From Phlegmacium glaucopus (lineage: Eukaryota; Basidiomycota; Agaricomycetes; Agaricales; Cortinariaceae), in NCBI GenBank assembly GCA_015039465.1, contig MU130623.1, positions 385,031 to 440,879 of the forward strand: a DNA stretch of 55,849 nucleotides, in the 5' to 3' direction. Under the pieces are notes generated by a model, which did not search any database, was not told the origin of the DNA, and worked only from the letters and a program-made list of their open reading frames with translations. Every line of letters begins with the position of its first letter. Position 1 is the first letter of the stretch. Below are positions 33,753 to 45,814 of the stretch, piece by piece. The translations under genes were made by a program, and so were the position numbers.

Positions 33753-36445
33753 CTATCTATGCCTTATCTCTCTTGCAAGCCGCCAACACAAAATAAATGC
33801 CAAAGAAGCAGCCAAACCGCCAAAGCTAGAAAAGATTAAGGTCAGCGATGTCCAGAGAAAGCAAAAAAAATGAGGGGTTTGAAAATAACTCACCGAAAAA
33901 TATACACCACTGAATCAGAATATGATGAATCGTCCAACTCAATGTTCTCTCGTGTACTAATATTGAGTAACAAATTCTCTAAAACATCCTTTCCCCTCGA
34001 TACGACTGCAGGCAGAGTGCCATTCAAAATTGGTCCGGGCGCTACGGGCGCCCGATGGTCTGGTAACAAAGGCTTTTGTGGGTCAATTATAGCAAATAAG
34101 ATGGCAGCGAATCCAGAGACGAGGAATTGGGGAATGACGATGAAGATGTTGTGGATTCCCTATTGAAATAAAAGGGAACAAAGACAAAAAGAGGCTCATC
34201 AGTCGGATTGACGAAGGCAGAGGGAGAGAGAGAACTGACAAGAATAACCCCCGATTTTGAACTTAACGTCGATGAGACAGCCCTATCGCTTCCATTCACA
34301 CCACTTGATCTGCCGTTGGTTTCTTGTTCGCCTGGGATGATTTCTTGTTCGCCTGGGATGATTTCGTAGCCTCCGTTTTGAACATCGGTCGGAGTGTAAA
34401 CAACCTCACTGGTGATATTGACCCGACTCAGTTGAGCCCTAGAGTTACCCAACACTCGTCGCCGGTCCTCCAACCTAGCTTCCCCATCCCCACCCTCTGG
34501 ATCGTCTGCAAGGGACACATCACGTTCACCTTGCTCGTCCACTTGTGATTCCTGTTGGCGATGAGCCCATGTACGAGTATCAGCAAGACGAATAGAGCCC
34601 ACATCGTCGTGGGTCGTTGATTCTGTTTTAATGGCATCCGCGAGCTATAAAAAAAATCCTCTGTTAGAGGTAAGGCGTATCGTGACGAGGACTAACCAAA
34701 GCAAATGGAGCCCATTGAGTGATAGCCCATGAAAATCCCGTGACGGTGATGATGAAGGTAGCTCCCCAAACACTGTGCGTGAAACTATGAAGGTTTTGAT
34801 AAACCCTGAGAGGTGGACGACAAGTGTAAAACATACAAAGTCGCAAACATACAACCAGCAAACACCAGATGGCTTATAGCCCAGATCGTCACCAAGTGTA
34901 TTTGCATTCCTCTCGGCACACTACAAACTTGTTTCCACCACGACGAACTCTGATTTTGTGACGAATCCACAGCCGCTTCTGCTACGAAAGCAGGCAAGAC
35001 GAGGTTGACAGTGAGTGAAAGTAGGGCAGAATAAAATAGGGCACGAGATCCTAATCGGGTAGCCTCTGTGTCGTTCACATTTTGCTCTTCGCTTGTTGTT
35101 GCAGCTGGCAAAGAACGTTTATATAGATCACCAACATATATTGAGGTGTAAAAAAGAACTGGGAACCATGCTATCCATGCACTGGAGTAGCGTAAGGTTC
35201 GGAACGGACAAAGGACATCAAGACAACGTACAAGAATTGAATTATGCACTAGAACATTATTGAGCCAATTTTCGAAGGAGAAAAAGATAGGGAGCTGACA
35301 ATTTGACGAATGACTTTAGGTAGAGTAAACAAGTTGCTCCATAGATCTTTAACTTGCTGTGAGAAAGATCGCCTTTCTGATTTGCTAGTAGGCGTTATCA
35401 GCAAGTCGAATATACCATAAACTTGGCTTACCCGTCTATGGGGGGATTTTTGACAAGTACACTCTCTTTGACAAGTCCGGCCATTAACAAGTGACTGGCA
35501 ACTAAGAGCAGAGAACCTATAACTGAGAGGACTTGTAGTTGAGTATGTCCAAGGAAAGGAAAGCTATAAGGGAGGTCGATGTTGCCGCTAGTCGATTGAG
35601 AATATTACTGAGGATAAGATAGAGAGAAGAGAGCTCACATAAAGAAGCCAATTACACTACCGGTCCCTAGCATACGGGCTGCCCAGGCATTTGCTGAGGC
35701 TTGTTCGGGACGAGGGAGTGTGTCGATAAGAAGAGCACGATCAACTGCCTGCACTACGATGTCCTTGAAAATGTCTATTTCTTTGAGATTGGCGGGTGAT
35801 GCTCACCGGCGTTGATAGAAAAGTCGAGTAAATATATAGCAAGGATAGCAAGCCATATTGTAAGGATGTTGTTCTAACCGAGAAGGCTGATTAAAACACC
35901 AGTGTATTTGAACGAGCAATTTGACCAACAGTGTGAGTATCCCATGCTGTGAATATAGAAGCAACTGGTCTCGTGAATCCCAGTAGAAGCATTGCGAATG
36001 CACAAATGAGTGTTCCGAGTAACATGTAAGGTCTTCGGCGGCCAAAACTTGAAGTACAGTTGTCCGCCAATATGCCTAGGAGTCGAGTTAAGATTTATCT
36101 GTATAAAAAAATGCGTGCATCAAGGACCTATTAGCGGTTGCATGATAAGTCCAGAAAGGGGCCCCGCGATGAAGACGACAGCCATGCTTGACTTGGATAG
36201 ACCCAGGGAAAGTAGGTAAGGCGAGGCTGACACGGAAATAAGCAGACGTCTTCCAACGAAATTGGACAACACATACCGTAGGATATCTCTATACTCCAGA
36301 ATATCTGAACTCCCAGCAAACCACTTGTGATGGTTGGAAGATGCGCCCATTTCGGTCCCAGAATGCGTGAGATGCCTTTAAAGCTCTGGTTGTGTTGGTC
36401 AGGACCTTCTTCTGGCGCTGTTGGCAGTAAAGAGTAACCTGTCAT
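33753..36445 (-). CDS. Sucrose/glycoside transporter-like (GPH/SUT family, MFS fold)
   Basis: Thirteen exons: 36445-36277, 36226-36128, 36075-35930, 35873-35807, 35753-35639, 35587-35432, 35384-35300, 35248-35232 (17 nt), 35181-34837, 34772-34697, 34644-34240, 34159-33894, 33825-33753. All phases agree and give 672 aa. Family motifs: ITSGLLGVQIFWSIEISYA, SPYLLSLGLSKS, GLIMQPLIG with FGRRRPYMLLG, INAVQAVDRALLIDTLPRP, CIIQFFAWIAWFPVLFY, and GFSWAITQWAPFALL, together the sucrose-permease-like fungal proton symporters. A large polar loop between the later helices (encoded by 34644-34240) contains a tandem EIIPGEQ repeat made by a 21-bp duplication (about 34322-34363). Likely plasma-membrane sugar uptake; substrate unproven. 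It lies tail-to-tail with the small hypothetical gene, about 700 bp apart. Confidence 0.85.
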
Positions 36446-37754
36446 TGGTTTTAGGCAAATGGTAGTAGTGGATCAGGTCGCAATGCCTATAAATCGCAGT
36501 CACATGACTCCCGCAGTCGTGACTCTGGTTCTGCCTTGTTTTCTTTGAAGTAATTAGTAAACTCCCTATTGGTAGAAGGGAACCCTCACCTAGCTATCTA
36601 TATTATTAATTCTGTTTTCTATTTTTTTTAAAAATTTCCCTTGAATATTAGACTCGCCTTCAGTCTCCATAGGTTCAACTACTTACTTTAGGGTAGGTAC
36701 AAATGTAGTGATTTGACGGATTCTTAAAATGGACAACGGAACGGGCTTAATTGAACCTATAGGGATTAACTGTGAAGATATTTCAATCCCCGACTAGTGG
36801 ATATAAGAGGAAATAACTAGGTGCTCGCACCTGCTCGCACCTCAACGCCTTGAACGCCGAATTTGATCAACAACATGAGTTTCTACCTGTACATTACCAC
36901 GACGAGCCCTCGAAAGAGAATAGCCAACCACGATGGCGAGAATAATTGTTGGTCTATGAATATATATTGAATTAATAAATGCACTCTGAAGGTTTGAGGG
37001 GAAATTCAGAGGTGGATACCAAAAACATGTATTATACAATGAATTCCTACTACTTTACAAGTCTATGTAGTAGGTGGTATACCCAGGTATACCCACACGA
37101 ACGTAGAGGTGCATGAGCAGAGGATTTCCATTTTTGGCCACTGTTCGGAGCTTGAAATTGTTGTCTACTGGTTTCGAGACTACTTGAATATTGAATATCG
37201 AGAATCGATGTCCGTTGGCGGTTGGCGTATGACACCGTGTCGAGTGACAATTTTCACTGCCAGTCACCAATGGCTTGCTTTTGTGCATTGCATCTGAGGT
37301 TTCCGCTGCGAGATAGGGCAGCTTTAGGCTTTCGAGGCAGAACTTAGAAGTAGATGTCTGCTTGTAAAATAGATGTTATTACCGTTTCCCATTACAATTT
37401 GAGCCCTTAAAACGAGGCATTATCGTTGCTATCCTGCCTATGCTCCGAACCCAGATAATACTACCTAAAATGATATTAACGAGTCGGAACTCGTACAATT
37501 CAACATATCGCTTTCGAACTATCCAAATATTGACGCCGACTTTTGGCATCCTTGTTTAGAGACCTAATTTCATTTCCTGTAACCCTTGAACATGGCAAGT
37601 TGTAAACGGCTCCACTGTTCGTATGATGATTCTCTGTGGAAATACATAGCTATGTAGTATTGCAATGAGATAGCTATGGTGCCGATTCAGATGACTGCTA
37701 CTTACTCCAGTTGACTTGTTGGGGACCCGTCGTGTTTGGAGAATGTCGTGTGGA
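36446..37754. other. Upstream region of the transporter, no gene seen
   Basis: Short unsupported frames only. It holds poly-T runs near 36617-36631 and a small repeated 'ctcgcacctg' near 36825. The transporter promoter should lie in the first few hundred bases (about 36446-36700). Confidence 0.5.
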
Positions 37755-37870
37755 TGAGCAAGAAAGGCTACTAAATTGTTCATCTCAGTAGCCCACATTC
37801 GTCGGTTTCCCATCGGAGGACATAGTATCACGTACCTTAGGTCCCATACGCTTAGACAGTTCGGACCCTA
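37755..37870 (-). pseudogene. Exon 2 fragment of the F-box family
   Basis: The reverse strand matches the middle of exon 2 of the intact copies (CTGTCTAAGCGTATGGGACC, then GGGCTACTGAGATGAACAA). It has an extra base in the CCGACGAATGTGG word, which shifts the frame. It is about 115 bp long and unconnected to other exons. Confidence 0.8.
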
Positions 37871-37924
37871 TCTTACTATTTGCCGCTTATTCCCAGAAAC
37901 CCCATTCATTTCCGCACATTGCCT

Positions 37925-38340
37925 GCATAACCTAGAACCATCTCATGTTCGATCTTGCTGGGGTTTATGACGAAACATTCGATGGTCGACAGCCGCTCAA
38001 GCATTTAAAAGCCTAACGTTAGCCTTCACGAGTAGTCTGAGAACACCCTCAAGGACTCGAGTCCTGAATCCATATCTCGCTTAGTTTGGCGTATTCATTG
38101 ACACGGCCAAAGTACTTTTTGCGAAGTCGATCTGTTTCCGGAGTACCGTTCAGACATAGAACATTGACATACGATCATATCGAGCGAGCTTCTCTTTTCC
38201 TTCGGCCGCTGAAAAACATTTGCAACAGTAAGAATACTTACTCCCCGACTTTTATATCTCTGGCTAACGATGAATTAAATTGAGAATGAAAGGAATTTTG
38301 AGGTTTGTTGTGATGCGATCTCGAATATCTAACGTCCCAG
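37925..38340. repeat. Inverted-repeat partner of 23570-23965
   Basis: 3' flank of F-box copy 3, shared in inverted orientation with the 3' flank of copy 2. It shows that the duplication unit included non-coding DNA downstream of the gene. Confidence 0.7.
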
Positions 38341-38341
38341 T

Positions 38342-39989
38342 TTACACGAAATCAGAAATAACGATATTTCCTTGGTTGTCATACGCAAACCTAGCGGACG
38401 CTGGACAGAAGCTGTAAGGACTGAAGACCGCAGCAAGCCGCGTCATATTGAGGTGTACAGTTGGAAGGTGAGAATGATGAGAGTCGGAAGACGGCCCAGA
38501 ACCCACAGTAGTGTCAGATGAAGTTGAGCACGTATAAGCGTCAATCGTTGTCCAGGAGTCAGAAACATATACTAACCCTTCGTCACAGATCCTATAGTAC
38601 CCCAACAAACCATCCACGACATATCGGGTATTGGATGTTTCAGCGATTGGTACGAGAGAGGCGTTACTGAGATCACAGGCAATATCAAGGCTGCACCGCT
38701 CATAATTGCCAGTTTCGTGACTCTCGAGGATATCAATATAGATAGGAACGTCATAGTACCAGTTATCAGGTCTTTGGAGGACGAATGAAGTTACATTGAA
38801 TATGAAGGCTGGGGTTAATTCTGGGGGATCATCAATGTCGAGTAGTGATGACTCTGATGAGTTTGGTGTCAGAGGGGGGATCTGGAATATCCGCAGGGAG
38901 GGAGTAGTAGAGTGAGGGTGAGTGGTAATGATGGTTGTTTCCGTAATTTTGATGACCTTTTTAAATAAGAGGCTACTGAGTCACCTGCACCAGGGGCAGC
39001 GAAAAAACGGATTCAACAAACCTCGTCGTTGAAACTGGGGTTGCTAATAGACCAACTTGCCGCAGTGTTCGCGATGAAATCCCATACTATAGCAGTCCCC
39101 ACCGCACGGTTGTAGATTACGACTGTATTTCCATTCAAAGAATAAGTTGCATATTCTTGTACTGGTAAGTCGAGCATAAGTTTCACAATTTTTGCGAGCT
39201 CAGGAGTCTCTTTTTGGGGGTATATCTCGAAGATACACAGAACGGTGACGCCAGTAAGCCTATACAACCAGTGAGAGTATTAGATAATAAAATTTGTGAT
39301 AGACGATATTATTGACATACGTCGGAGAATGGCTATAGGTAAGTATTCGGATACCCAGGCCATCAGGAGTGGGATGAACACGAAACCCTACTAAATCGTC
39401 TATCTCAGTAGCCCACATCGTCGGTTTCCAATCGTCGGACATATCACCGTCTGAAACGGATCCCAGGTCCCATACTCCCAGACAACGCGGAGCACCTGTC
39501 GCGAGGTAGCGTCCCCCTGGCACGAGATACAGATCAACGAAGCTGCTCGGCGTCCACCACAAGTCATGGAGTTGGAGAGTCTTCCGCATCGATGCAAGCG
39601 GATTTTCGATAACTCGGGTCCTGCGAGGATGTAAAACCTCATCATTATTTCTGTCCTTCGAAGATGATAACGCAATCCATCGAAGTGGAGCAGTAGCCGC
39701 ACGTTCCAATTGGGCAACAGACATAGCAGCAACGGGGAACGTTGGGAGAAAGAGCAAATTCCAGCGACATATGCGATCCAGTGCATGAATCCATACGCTC
39801 CGTTGTAAAGTAGCCTCATAAACAGCCTTGCAGGTCTATACGTGTGTACTTGTTGTGAGTGCTTAATAAGAAAAGGTTGAATAATCTGCTACTTACTTGT
39901 CGAAGGGCGAGAATCTGGGATGGATGGAGGAACTCGCAAATGTGAATATGTAGATCGAGAGGGAGATCCGTTAGCAGTGGTCGATGCAT
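38342..39989 (-). CDS. F-box protein with propeller-like C-terminal region, copy 3 (intact)
   Basis: Exons 39989-39897, 39826-39321, 39259-39022 and 38956-38342 join to 483 aa with no internal stop; splice sites and phases match those of copy 1. The F-box reads MHRPLLTDLPLDLHIHICE, then FLHPSQILALRQ, and the C-terminal strands include LYLVPGGRYLATGAPRCLG, TGVTVLCIFEIYPQKETPE and NGNTVVIYNRAVGTAIVWD. Likely a substrate receptor of an SCF ligase by F-box family rules; substrate unknown. Being intact in both copies while four relatives are broken suggests selection on copies 1 and 3, or very recent duplication. Confidence 0.8.
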
Positions 39990-40576
39990 TCTAAAAGAAA
40001 AGGTTTACCACAAGCTATGCTCTGCAGCCGAGAACTAAGAATAGTAGCCTGTTATCTCCGCTTCAATGCCCTCATACTTATCTACGTAGCATATAAGATA
40101 TTTAGTGCCGCAGCGTAAAATATCTTCCAATGGTCATTGAGACTTGAAAGTGAGCTCCCCTGGCCAGCGGTTGCTTAATAGTTTTTGGTTGACTGATTGA
40201 TTTGGTTGGAACTTAGGACCAAGGCCTGTGCCTAGTAGCCTCTGTTTTAAACCTTTAGAGACTCGGAAAAGTATAAATTGGTGAGCCCTCTACTTGACAC
40301 GGATAAACCATTTTTTAGATATAACACCTGAAATGTATCATGACTACAGTTCCCCGGTCTCTAATTACAGAATGTATGTATTCAATCACTCTGTTTCTGC
40401 TTCGCAACAGCCTGAGTGAACACAAATGAGCCGATACTTAAGGCTATCCCAGGCTTCAGCAGGTATACCACAGCTTCCTGTTCACTTTAAATTTATCTTA
40501 CATTGATTTGGTTCATAAAAACAAGAAAATACGGAGGAATGATGTTGACAAAGGATCGCCACAGGCAAAGTTACTA
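39990..40576. other. Intergenic, nothing recognised
   Basis: Separates the divergent 5' side of F-box copy 3 from the 3' end of the amidase gene. Only short frames, none supported. Confidence 0.5.
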
Positions 40577-42769
40577 CTAATGCTGACCAACGATATCCTT
40601 CAACTGCGTTTTGGGAATGGCAGCAGCAAAGGCCTTTCGTGCCAACCTGGTTTGAGTCTTTTGTTCATATGCAAAAGCGAATCCGATTAAATCAAATTCC
40701 GAGAACGCAGTGCCGAAGAATGAGAGTCCGATTGGGACGCCTGGAGCAGGGTATACTGTCAAGGGACCAGCTGAGGAAATGGTAACGTTATCAGGATAGA
40801 ATCCCAAGGGAACTTGATGATACGAAATCATAGAATGAGACTTAGGTGTGGGCTAGCGAGTAAAATATGGTAACTTTACCTGTGACGATTGGATACCCAG
40901 CGATAGCTATATCAAACCATGGACTATAAGTTTGAAACACTCTTAGAGTCAACATGACCTGCCCATACCTGCAGGAACTGTTGTGAATCCAGGAGCTGGG
41001 AGGACAAGAGCGTCTAAGCGATGTGCCTTCAAGGCAGCGTCGATCCCTCGAGTGGCACCTAGGTCTTTGTCGAAAGCAAGAGATTCAAAGAACGTCGAGT
41101 TGCGTCCTGTCGTAGCTTCACTTTCTATGAGACTGGATGCAGACATTAGCAGTCGGCAGGTCCGAAGCACATTGATAGACCTAACATAGATTGATCCTTA
41201 AACCCTTTCGGTTCTTCAAGAGCTGGGTTGGCGTCGTTGAATGCTATCAAGTCAGCAAGACTACGAACACCGGAAGGGTTCTCGATCAATGCTGCATAAT
41301 ATTGATCCAGTTGAACCTTTGAAAAAAAATAAAAATTGGTGAGGTTGTAGAGGCGAGCGACGAAAGACGATAGACGAACTTTAAAGTCGATGTCTAACAC
41401 AATCGTTTCATTGTTGGAAGCCACAATTTCATCGGCAGACGGGAGATCTGCCGGGTCGACGACCGTGGCTCCCAAACTCCTGATAATATCCAGTGCTTGC
41501 TCAAAAACGATGTTGACAAATGGATCGTTTCCAGATATGCTGTCGTTCAAGAAAGCATGACGTGGCACGCCGATCCTCTTACCCTTGAGAGCTTGCTTGT
41601 TTAGAGCTTTAGTGAAGTCGGGTACGACTGATGGCTGGGCAAGTGTAAAGTTGTCATTTGGGTCTTTCCCGGCGATGATGGAAAGGACAATTGCTGCGTC
41701 GGTCATGGATCTCGTCATTGGGCCTACAGTGTCCTGATGCTCAGAGATAGGGACGACTATGATAAGGCCTGTGTGAGGTTCATCGTTGATACGTTGCATA
41801 GATCTTTCATACCTCCCGCTCGTGAGGTCAAACCGACAGTGGGTTTGATCCCTGCCAGGTTATTGTTGCTTGTGGGGCAAGTTATACTTCCATCTGTCTC
41901 TGAGCCCAATGTAACGGTCGCAAGTCCGATTGAAGCTGCAACTCCAGATCCCGACGAAGAACCACACGGATCGGCGTTTACAAAGTAGGCATTGGTACAT
42001 TGGCCACCTCTTCCTGACCATCCTGAGGCAAGATTTCCTCTAAAATGGGCGAATTCTGATAGATTGGCCTTCCCTGCAGTTTTGTCATCAGATAATAAAT
42101 TCCGCAGCAATGATAAGTCTTGGCGAACCCAAAATAATGGCACCGGCTGCTCGTAGACGCTTTACAACGCCAGCGTCTTCTGGAACAACTGACCCAAGAA
42201 GACTGAATGACCCAGCAGTAGTATTCAAACCTGAGAACAAGGTTAAAGGGGGGAGGAATGAAAATCTGCGTATGCCAAACCTTCAGAAGCAACCGTCGCG
42301 ATATTATCCTGTAGAACCAGTCAACTTGATGACAATTCGTTTTTAAAGAAACTGACCTTTAGAAGAACGGGAATTCCATGCAAATCAGATCTCTTTCCCT
42401 TCACTTTTCGTTCCTTATCCAATAGAGCAGCCTGTTCCAATGCAGATGGATTCAGTTCCAAGACAGCGCGAAGCTCTGGTCCTTGTAGATTGACTTCCTC
42501 AATTCGTGCGAAGTAAGCCTGAAAGAATGTGTTAACGTTCACACACAAGAAATAATCGAAATGCTTTGAGCAAGTGTCATTACCTTGACCAAGTCGACGC
42601 TCGAAAAATGACCGGCATGAAGACCTGCCTGAAGCTCCAAAACGGATGCCTCATACAAGTCGGGGAACTCAATGGGACTTGGTGTCTTCCCATCAGTAAC
42701 CCCTCTTGTTATCTGGAAGCACGCGACAACAACGAACAAGACAGAAAGCCACCACTTCAAGAAGGCCAT
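40577..42769 (-). CDS. Secreted amidase-signature enzyme
   Basis: Nine exons: 42769-42584, 42518-42357, 42308-42281, 42230-42129, 42073-41813, 41756-41186, 41132-40969, 40906-40880, 40812-40577, joining to 578 aa. The N-terminus (MAFLKWWLSVLFVVVACFQ) is a signal peptide or anchor; an upstream in-frame ATG (42880) would hide it and is less likely. The Ser-cisSer-Lys triad is visible: K116 in GIPVLLKDN, cis-Ser in PCGSSSGSGVAA (about 198-200), and nucleophile S222 in GSETDGSITCP. Other family words are GLNTTAGSFSL, ILGKANLSEFAH, GIKPTVGLTSRAG, PISEHQDTVGPM and a GVPIGLSFFGTAFSE tail. The family hydrolyses amide C-N bonds; substrate unknown. The URC4 gene lies 410 bp upstream on the same strand; that gap holds no gene. 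Confidence 0.88.
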
Positions 42770-43179
42770 TTTGGATTTGGGGGGTCTTTCGATCAGCACT
42801 CGAGAGTCGGGGACGTCTGTGACCTTCTGCTTTTCAAGGAATTCCCTCAGCCCTTGGAGATAAAGAACATCGAAATTCACACTCTACCGTATTCTTGGAC
42901 CCCATATGGCGTCTCTTGTCTCCCGACCCTTCCATTGTGTGTTCGAAAGAGATTGTGTAGCGAGCTGATAAGTCGTCAAGCTTTCAAGAATAGAGCATTT
43001 TAGCCACGCATTGCAGAATTCACATGTGCATGAGAAAGTTTAAGAATAGACGTGGTAGAGTATGTACTGGAAATGATATGCCGGTACCGTCGGTTGTCAC
43101 ACGGATTTAAAGGTGTGGTACAGCCTGAGCGCATCATCGGGATGTCAGTATCATACTACAACTATGCCGATCTTGAACT

Positions 43180-44838
43180 TCAAAAAATGGTTCCATCGCT
43201 CTCAATTTCAATGGGCGGTCCACCTGTCTCTGGTCGTTTCATTTTAGCTATTTCCCTACCACCTTTCCAAGTTGCGCCCTCCAGAACTTGGGCAAGCGTA
43301 AGTTGCGATGCATTCAATCCCAACTGCGAGCGAATAAGGTCGGCGATACGATCCCTATCGAAGGATCAAAGGTAAGCCAGTTAGCCCCGTAGTCCGTTCG
43401 CAGAAGAAAGAAATTAAATGTACAACTCGATCACAGTCATAGCGCGCCATTCGACGATGGCTGGATGGGATGGGAGCGCATGGGGAAGACCAGACTTGGA
43501 ATCTTTAGGCAGGCGGTCTGGTTTCAGCGTCAAGACTCCAAAATCAACAAGGAGTCCTCCTGTAATATTTAATAGATATGTAAGTTAATTTTATTTTCAA
43601 TTCCATATCGTACCATTTCGGTATTCCGGAAGACCCGTCATATCCTCCACACCTTGGAGGCGCCATTTCAGATGCTTTTCAAGGACTTCGACGAGACTAT
43701 ATGTTAACCACATGGTCAATTTGTGGAATGGGACTAGATCGTCGCCTTCAATATTCATTGCGGATGTCCTGAGGGAAGGGCAAGGCCAGACATCTCCGAG
43801 AGAGATGTCACCCAGAGAAAGGCGTGATGGCCAGATTGGGTTAAGTCCTTCTATAAGGGCGTGCCATAGAGCGGCGAGAGGAATGACCTTGTTAGTTCCC
43901 ACAAGTCGAGCCTCGCCTTCGAGGAAGTCTGCACGATTGTTTTAGAAACTTTAAGGTATATTTATTCCTCATGCTTACCGACTATGTTTCCTGGACGTCC
44001 ATCAATACCAAAGAATTGAGTATTGCCTTTGAGAGCTTTGCCAAGATTGAAGAGGAGCGAAGTGCGTCCCTCAATCCCGACCATGGGGTTGGATTCGCTC
44101 ACTTGCATGGCTTTGGATATCTTTTCTGGGGTAATACTCTCCAGTCCCTTGGCTTGGATGTATCAGAATCGCAGATCGTGAAATTTTCTGAATAAACCCG
44201 TACCATCAACTCGACACGGCTGCTGTGGATCACTCGAAAAGAGACCAGACTGAAACATATGCACACTCGCCACTCCCAATCCCTCCGATCTAGTAAAGGT
44301 TTGACCAGATTGTTCTTCTGTATACTTCCAAACGTTTCCGGCGCCTGCATCCAGCAAAACAGAGACAACGAAGAGATCGACTAATCTCCGAGTTTCTTCC
44401 TTTGTATCGGGTGGATTGGTTGGATGGGAAGCCCATTTCGCAATCAGAGGTTGGATTCGATCCATGCCCGCGTCAAGATGTCGCCAACGTCCATGTGGAT
44501 GAATCTGAGTTTGTTGATCAGACACTTTTTGCAGTGGCCTATGCTCTGTCCGTATTTCTTTCATTCATGACTTGTTACGCACATTGCTAAAGTTTTCGCC
44601 ATAATCCCTCTGTAAAATTGGTAAAATTAGAGTGGCTACAAGGCATCTCTCTTACCCTCATGATTCCTATACAGAAATTGGTCACATCTGCTTCTTTTTC
44701 CGGGTGGTAATCGAAATAGTCAAGTTTGCCTTTCACTGCTAGATCGTGTACGCGGCCACATCGTTCACGAATAGCAGGTAAGGTCCGCAGATAGGCTGCC
44801 GTTAGAGCTGGAGATGTATTAGTGACACCTAAATTCAT
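43180..44838 (-). CDS. URC4/urg3-type uracil catabolism protein (DUF1688), intact
   Basis: Exons 44838-44656, 44609-44583, 44504-44204, 44152-43979, 43928-43614, 43559-43424 and 43354-43180 join in frame to 436 aa, the usual length. Family words: LTAAYLRTLPAIRERCGRV, KLDYFDYHPEKE, PHGRWRHLDAG, VSVLLDAGAGNVWKYTE, RSEGLGVASVHMFQSGLFS, GRTSLLFNLGKAL, GLLVDFGVLTLK, HPAIVEWRAMTVIELDRIA and a C-terminal TGGPPIEIESDGTIF. In yeasts the URC pathway uses this family to break down uracil for nitrogen; the exact reaction is unsettled. The start is the ATG at 44838; an upstream in-frame ATG (44970) would add 44 residues of unlikely sequence. A 3' half-copy lies at 46270-47343. Confidence 0.88.
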
Positions 44839-44983
44839 TGACAGTAAGGGTTGGCGACAATCACGATGCAGCCTGAGTGTAAACAAATAAGATAAGAACA
44901 GAGGCCACACATGTGTCACATGTGTGACGGTATATAGTGCCAAACAAATGGTGACTTCAAACTTGAACATTCTTTAAACTCGC

Positions 44984-45653
44984 ATGGCGGCTCCGATCCC
45001 TCCCAATAACCAAGCGGGTGTTCCGTTACCCCCAAATCCACATGATCCGGTCATACATGACGATATCGCCCAAGCCCACAATTACTTACAGGCATTGGCA
45101 TGGACTCGAGGTAAGTGGCAACCAGGTCACATCAGTTGTGACTATTGAGCCCCCAATAGCCGGACCCCATCAGAACCCTGCAACCGACCAGGAGATTGCT
45201 CTGGCGGAAGTGTATAAATCAACCCTCGTCTTTTCTTGTGCACCAGCCGCTGCAGCACCGCCATGGCTCGCAGCCATCCATGCAGATATCCAACACATGA
45301 CAAACAATATAGCCACCCTCAGTAACAACATCAATCAACTCCTGCAGAAGTCCGACGAGCAGCCTAAACTTTTAGTTAACAGCTCTGCAGGAATCTGTGA
45401 GCCCCTCTATGATCCCACCCAGCCAGGGTGGATTTATCTCAACGCACCCAATCCCACCACATGCAGGGAGCTTGCACACTTCAACCGTGAGTAACATGCC
45501 ATTGATTTAAAACCCTGTCTTATGTGTACCCTTATTCCAGGACAGCAGTGTGCGGATTCAGCTGCAGCATTGGATCTTCCTGTTTTACCTGCTGGCAGCT
45601 CTCTACGTCAACACCGCCAGCAAATTGCTGTACGGATTGGGGTCATTGTTTGA
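44984..45653 (+). CDS. Small hypothetical protein, Ala/Pro-rich with coiled-coil-like centre
   Basis: Exons 44984-45110, 45160-45486 and 45541-45653 give 188 aa. Sequence runs MAAPIPPNNQAGVPLPPNP, HNYLQALAWTRAGPHQNPA, then a helix-prone IHADIQHMTNNIATLSNNI segment and a C-terminus RQHRQQIAVRIGVIV. I recall similar small, often multi-copy agaricomycete proteins without known function. It is divergent from URC4 with only about 145 bp between start codons, so a shared promoter is possible. The second donor (CGTGAGTAA) contains an in-frame TAA if unspliced, so the protein could also end there. Confidence 0.5.
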
Positions 45654-45814
45654 GTTGTGTTGGAATTCTTTTCATTTTTATTTTAAACGTTTACACTACA
45701 GTAATGTGATACACAAGCCAAAATACAAGGTCTGTAGCAAGTATTTATATCGAATGAATATTAAATAATTCTGGGTTGCTTTGCATGGCAACAGATTGTA
45801 TAACAACCGCATAA

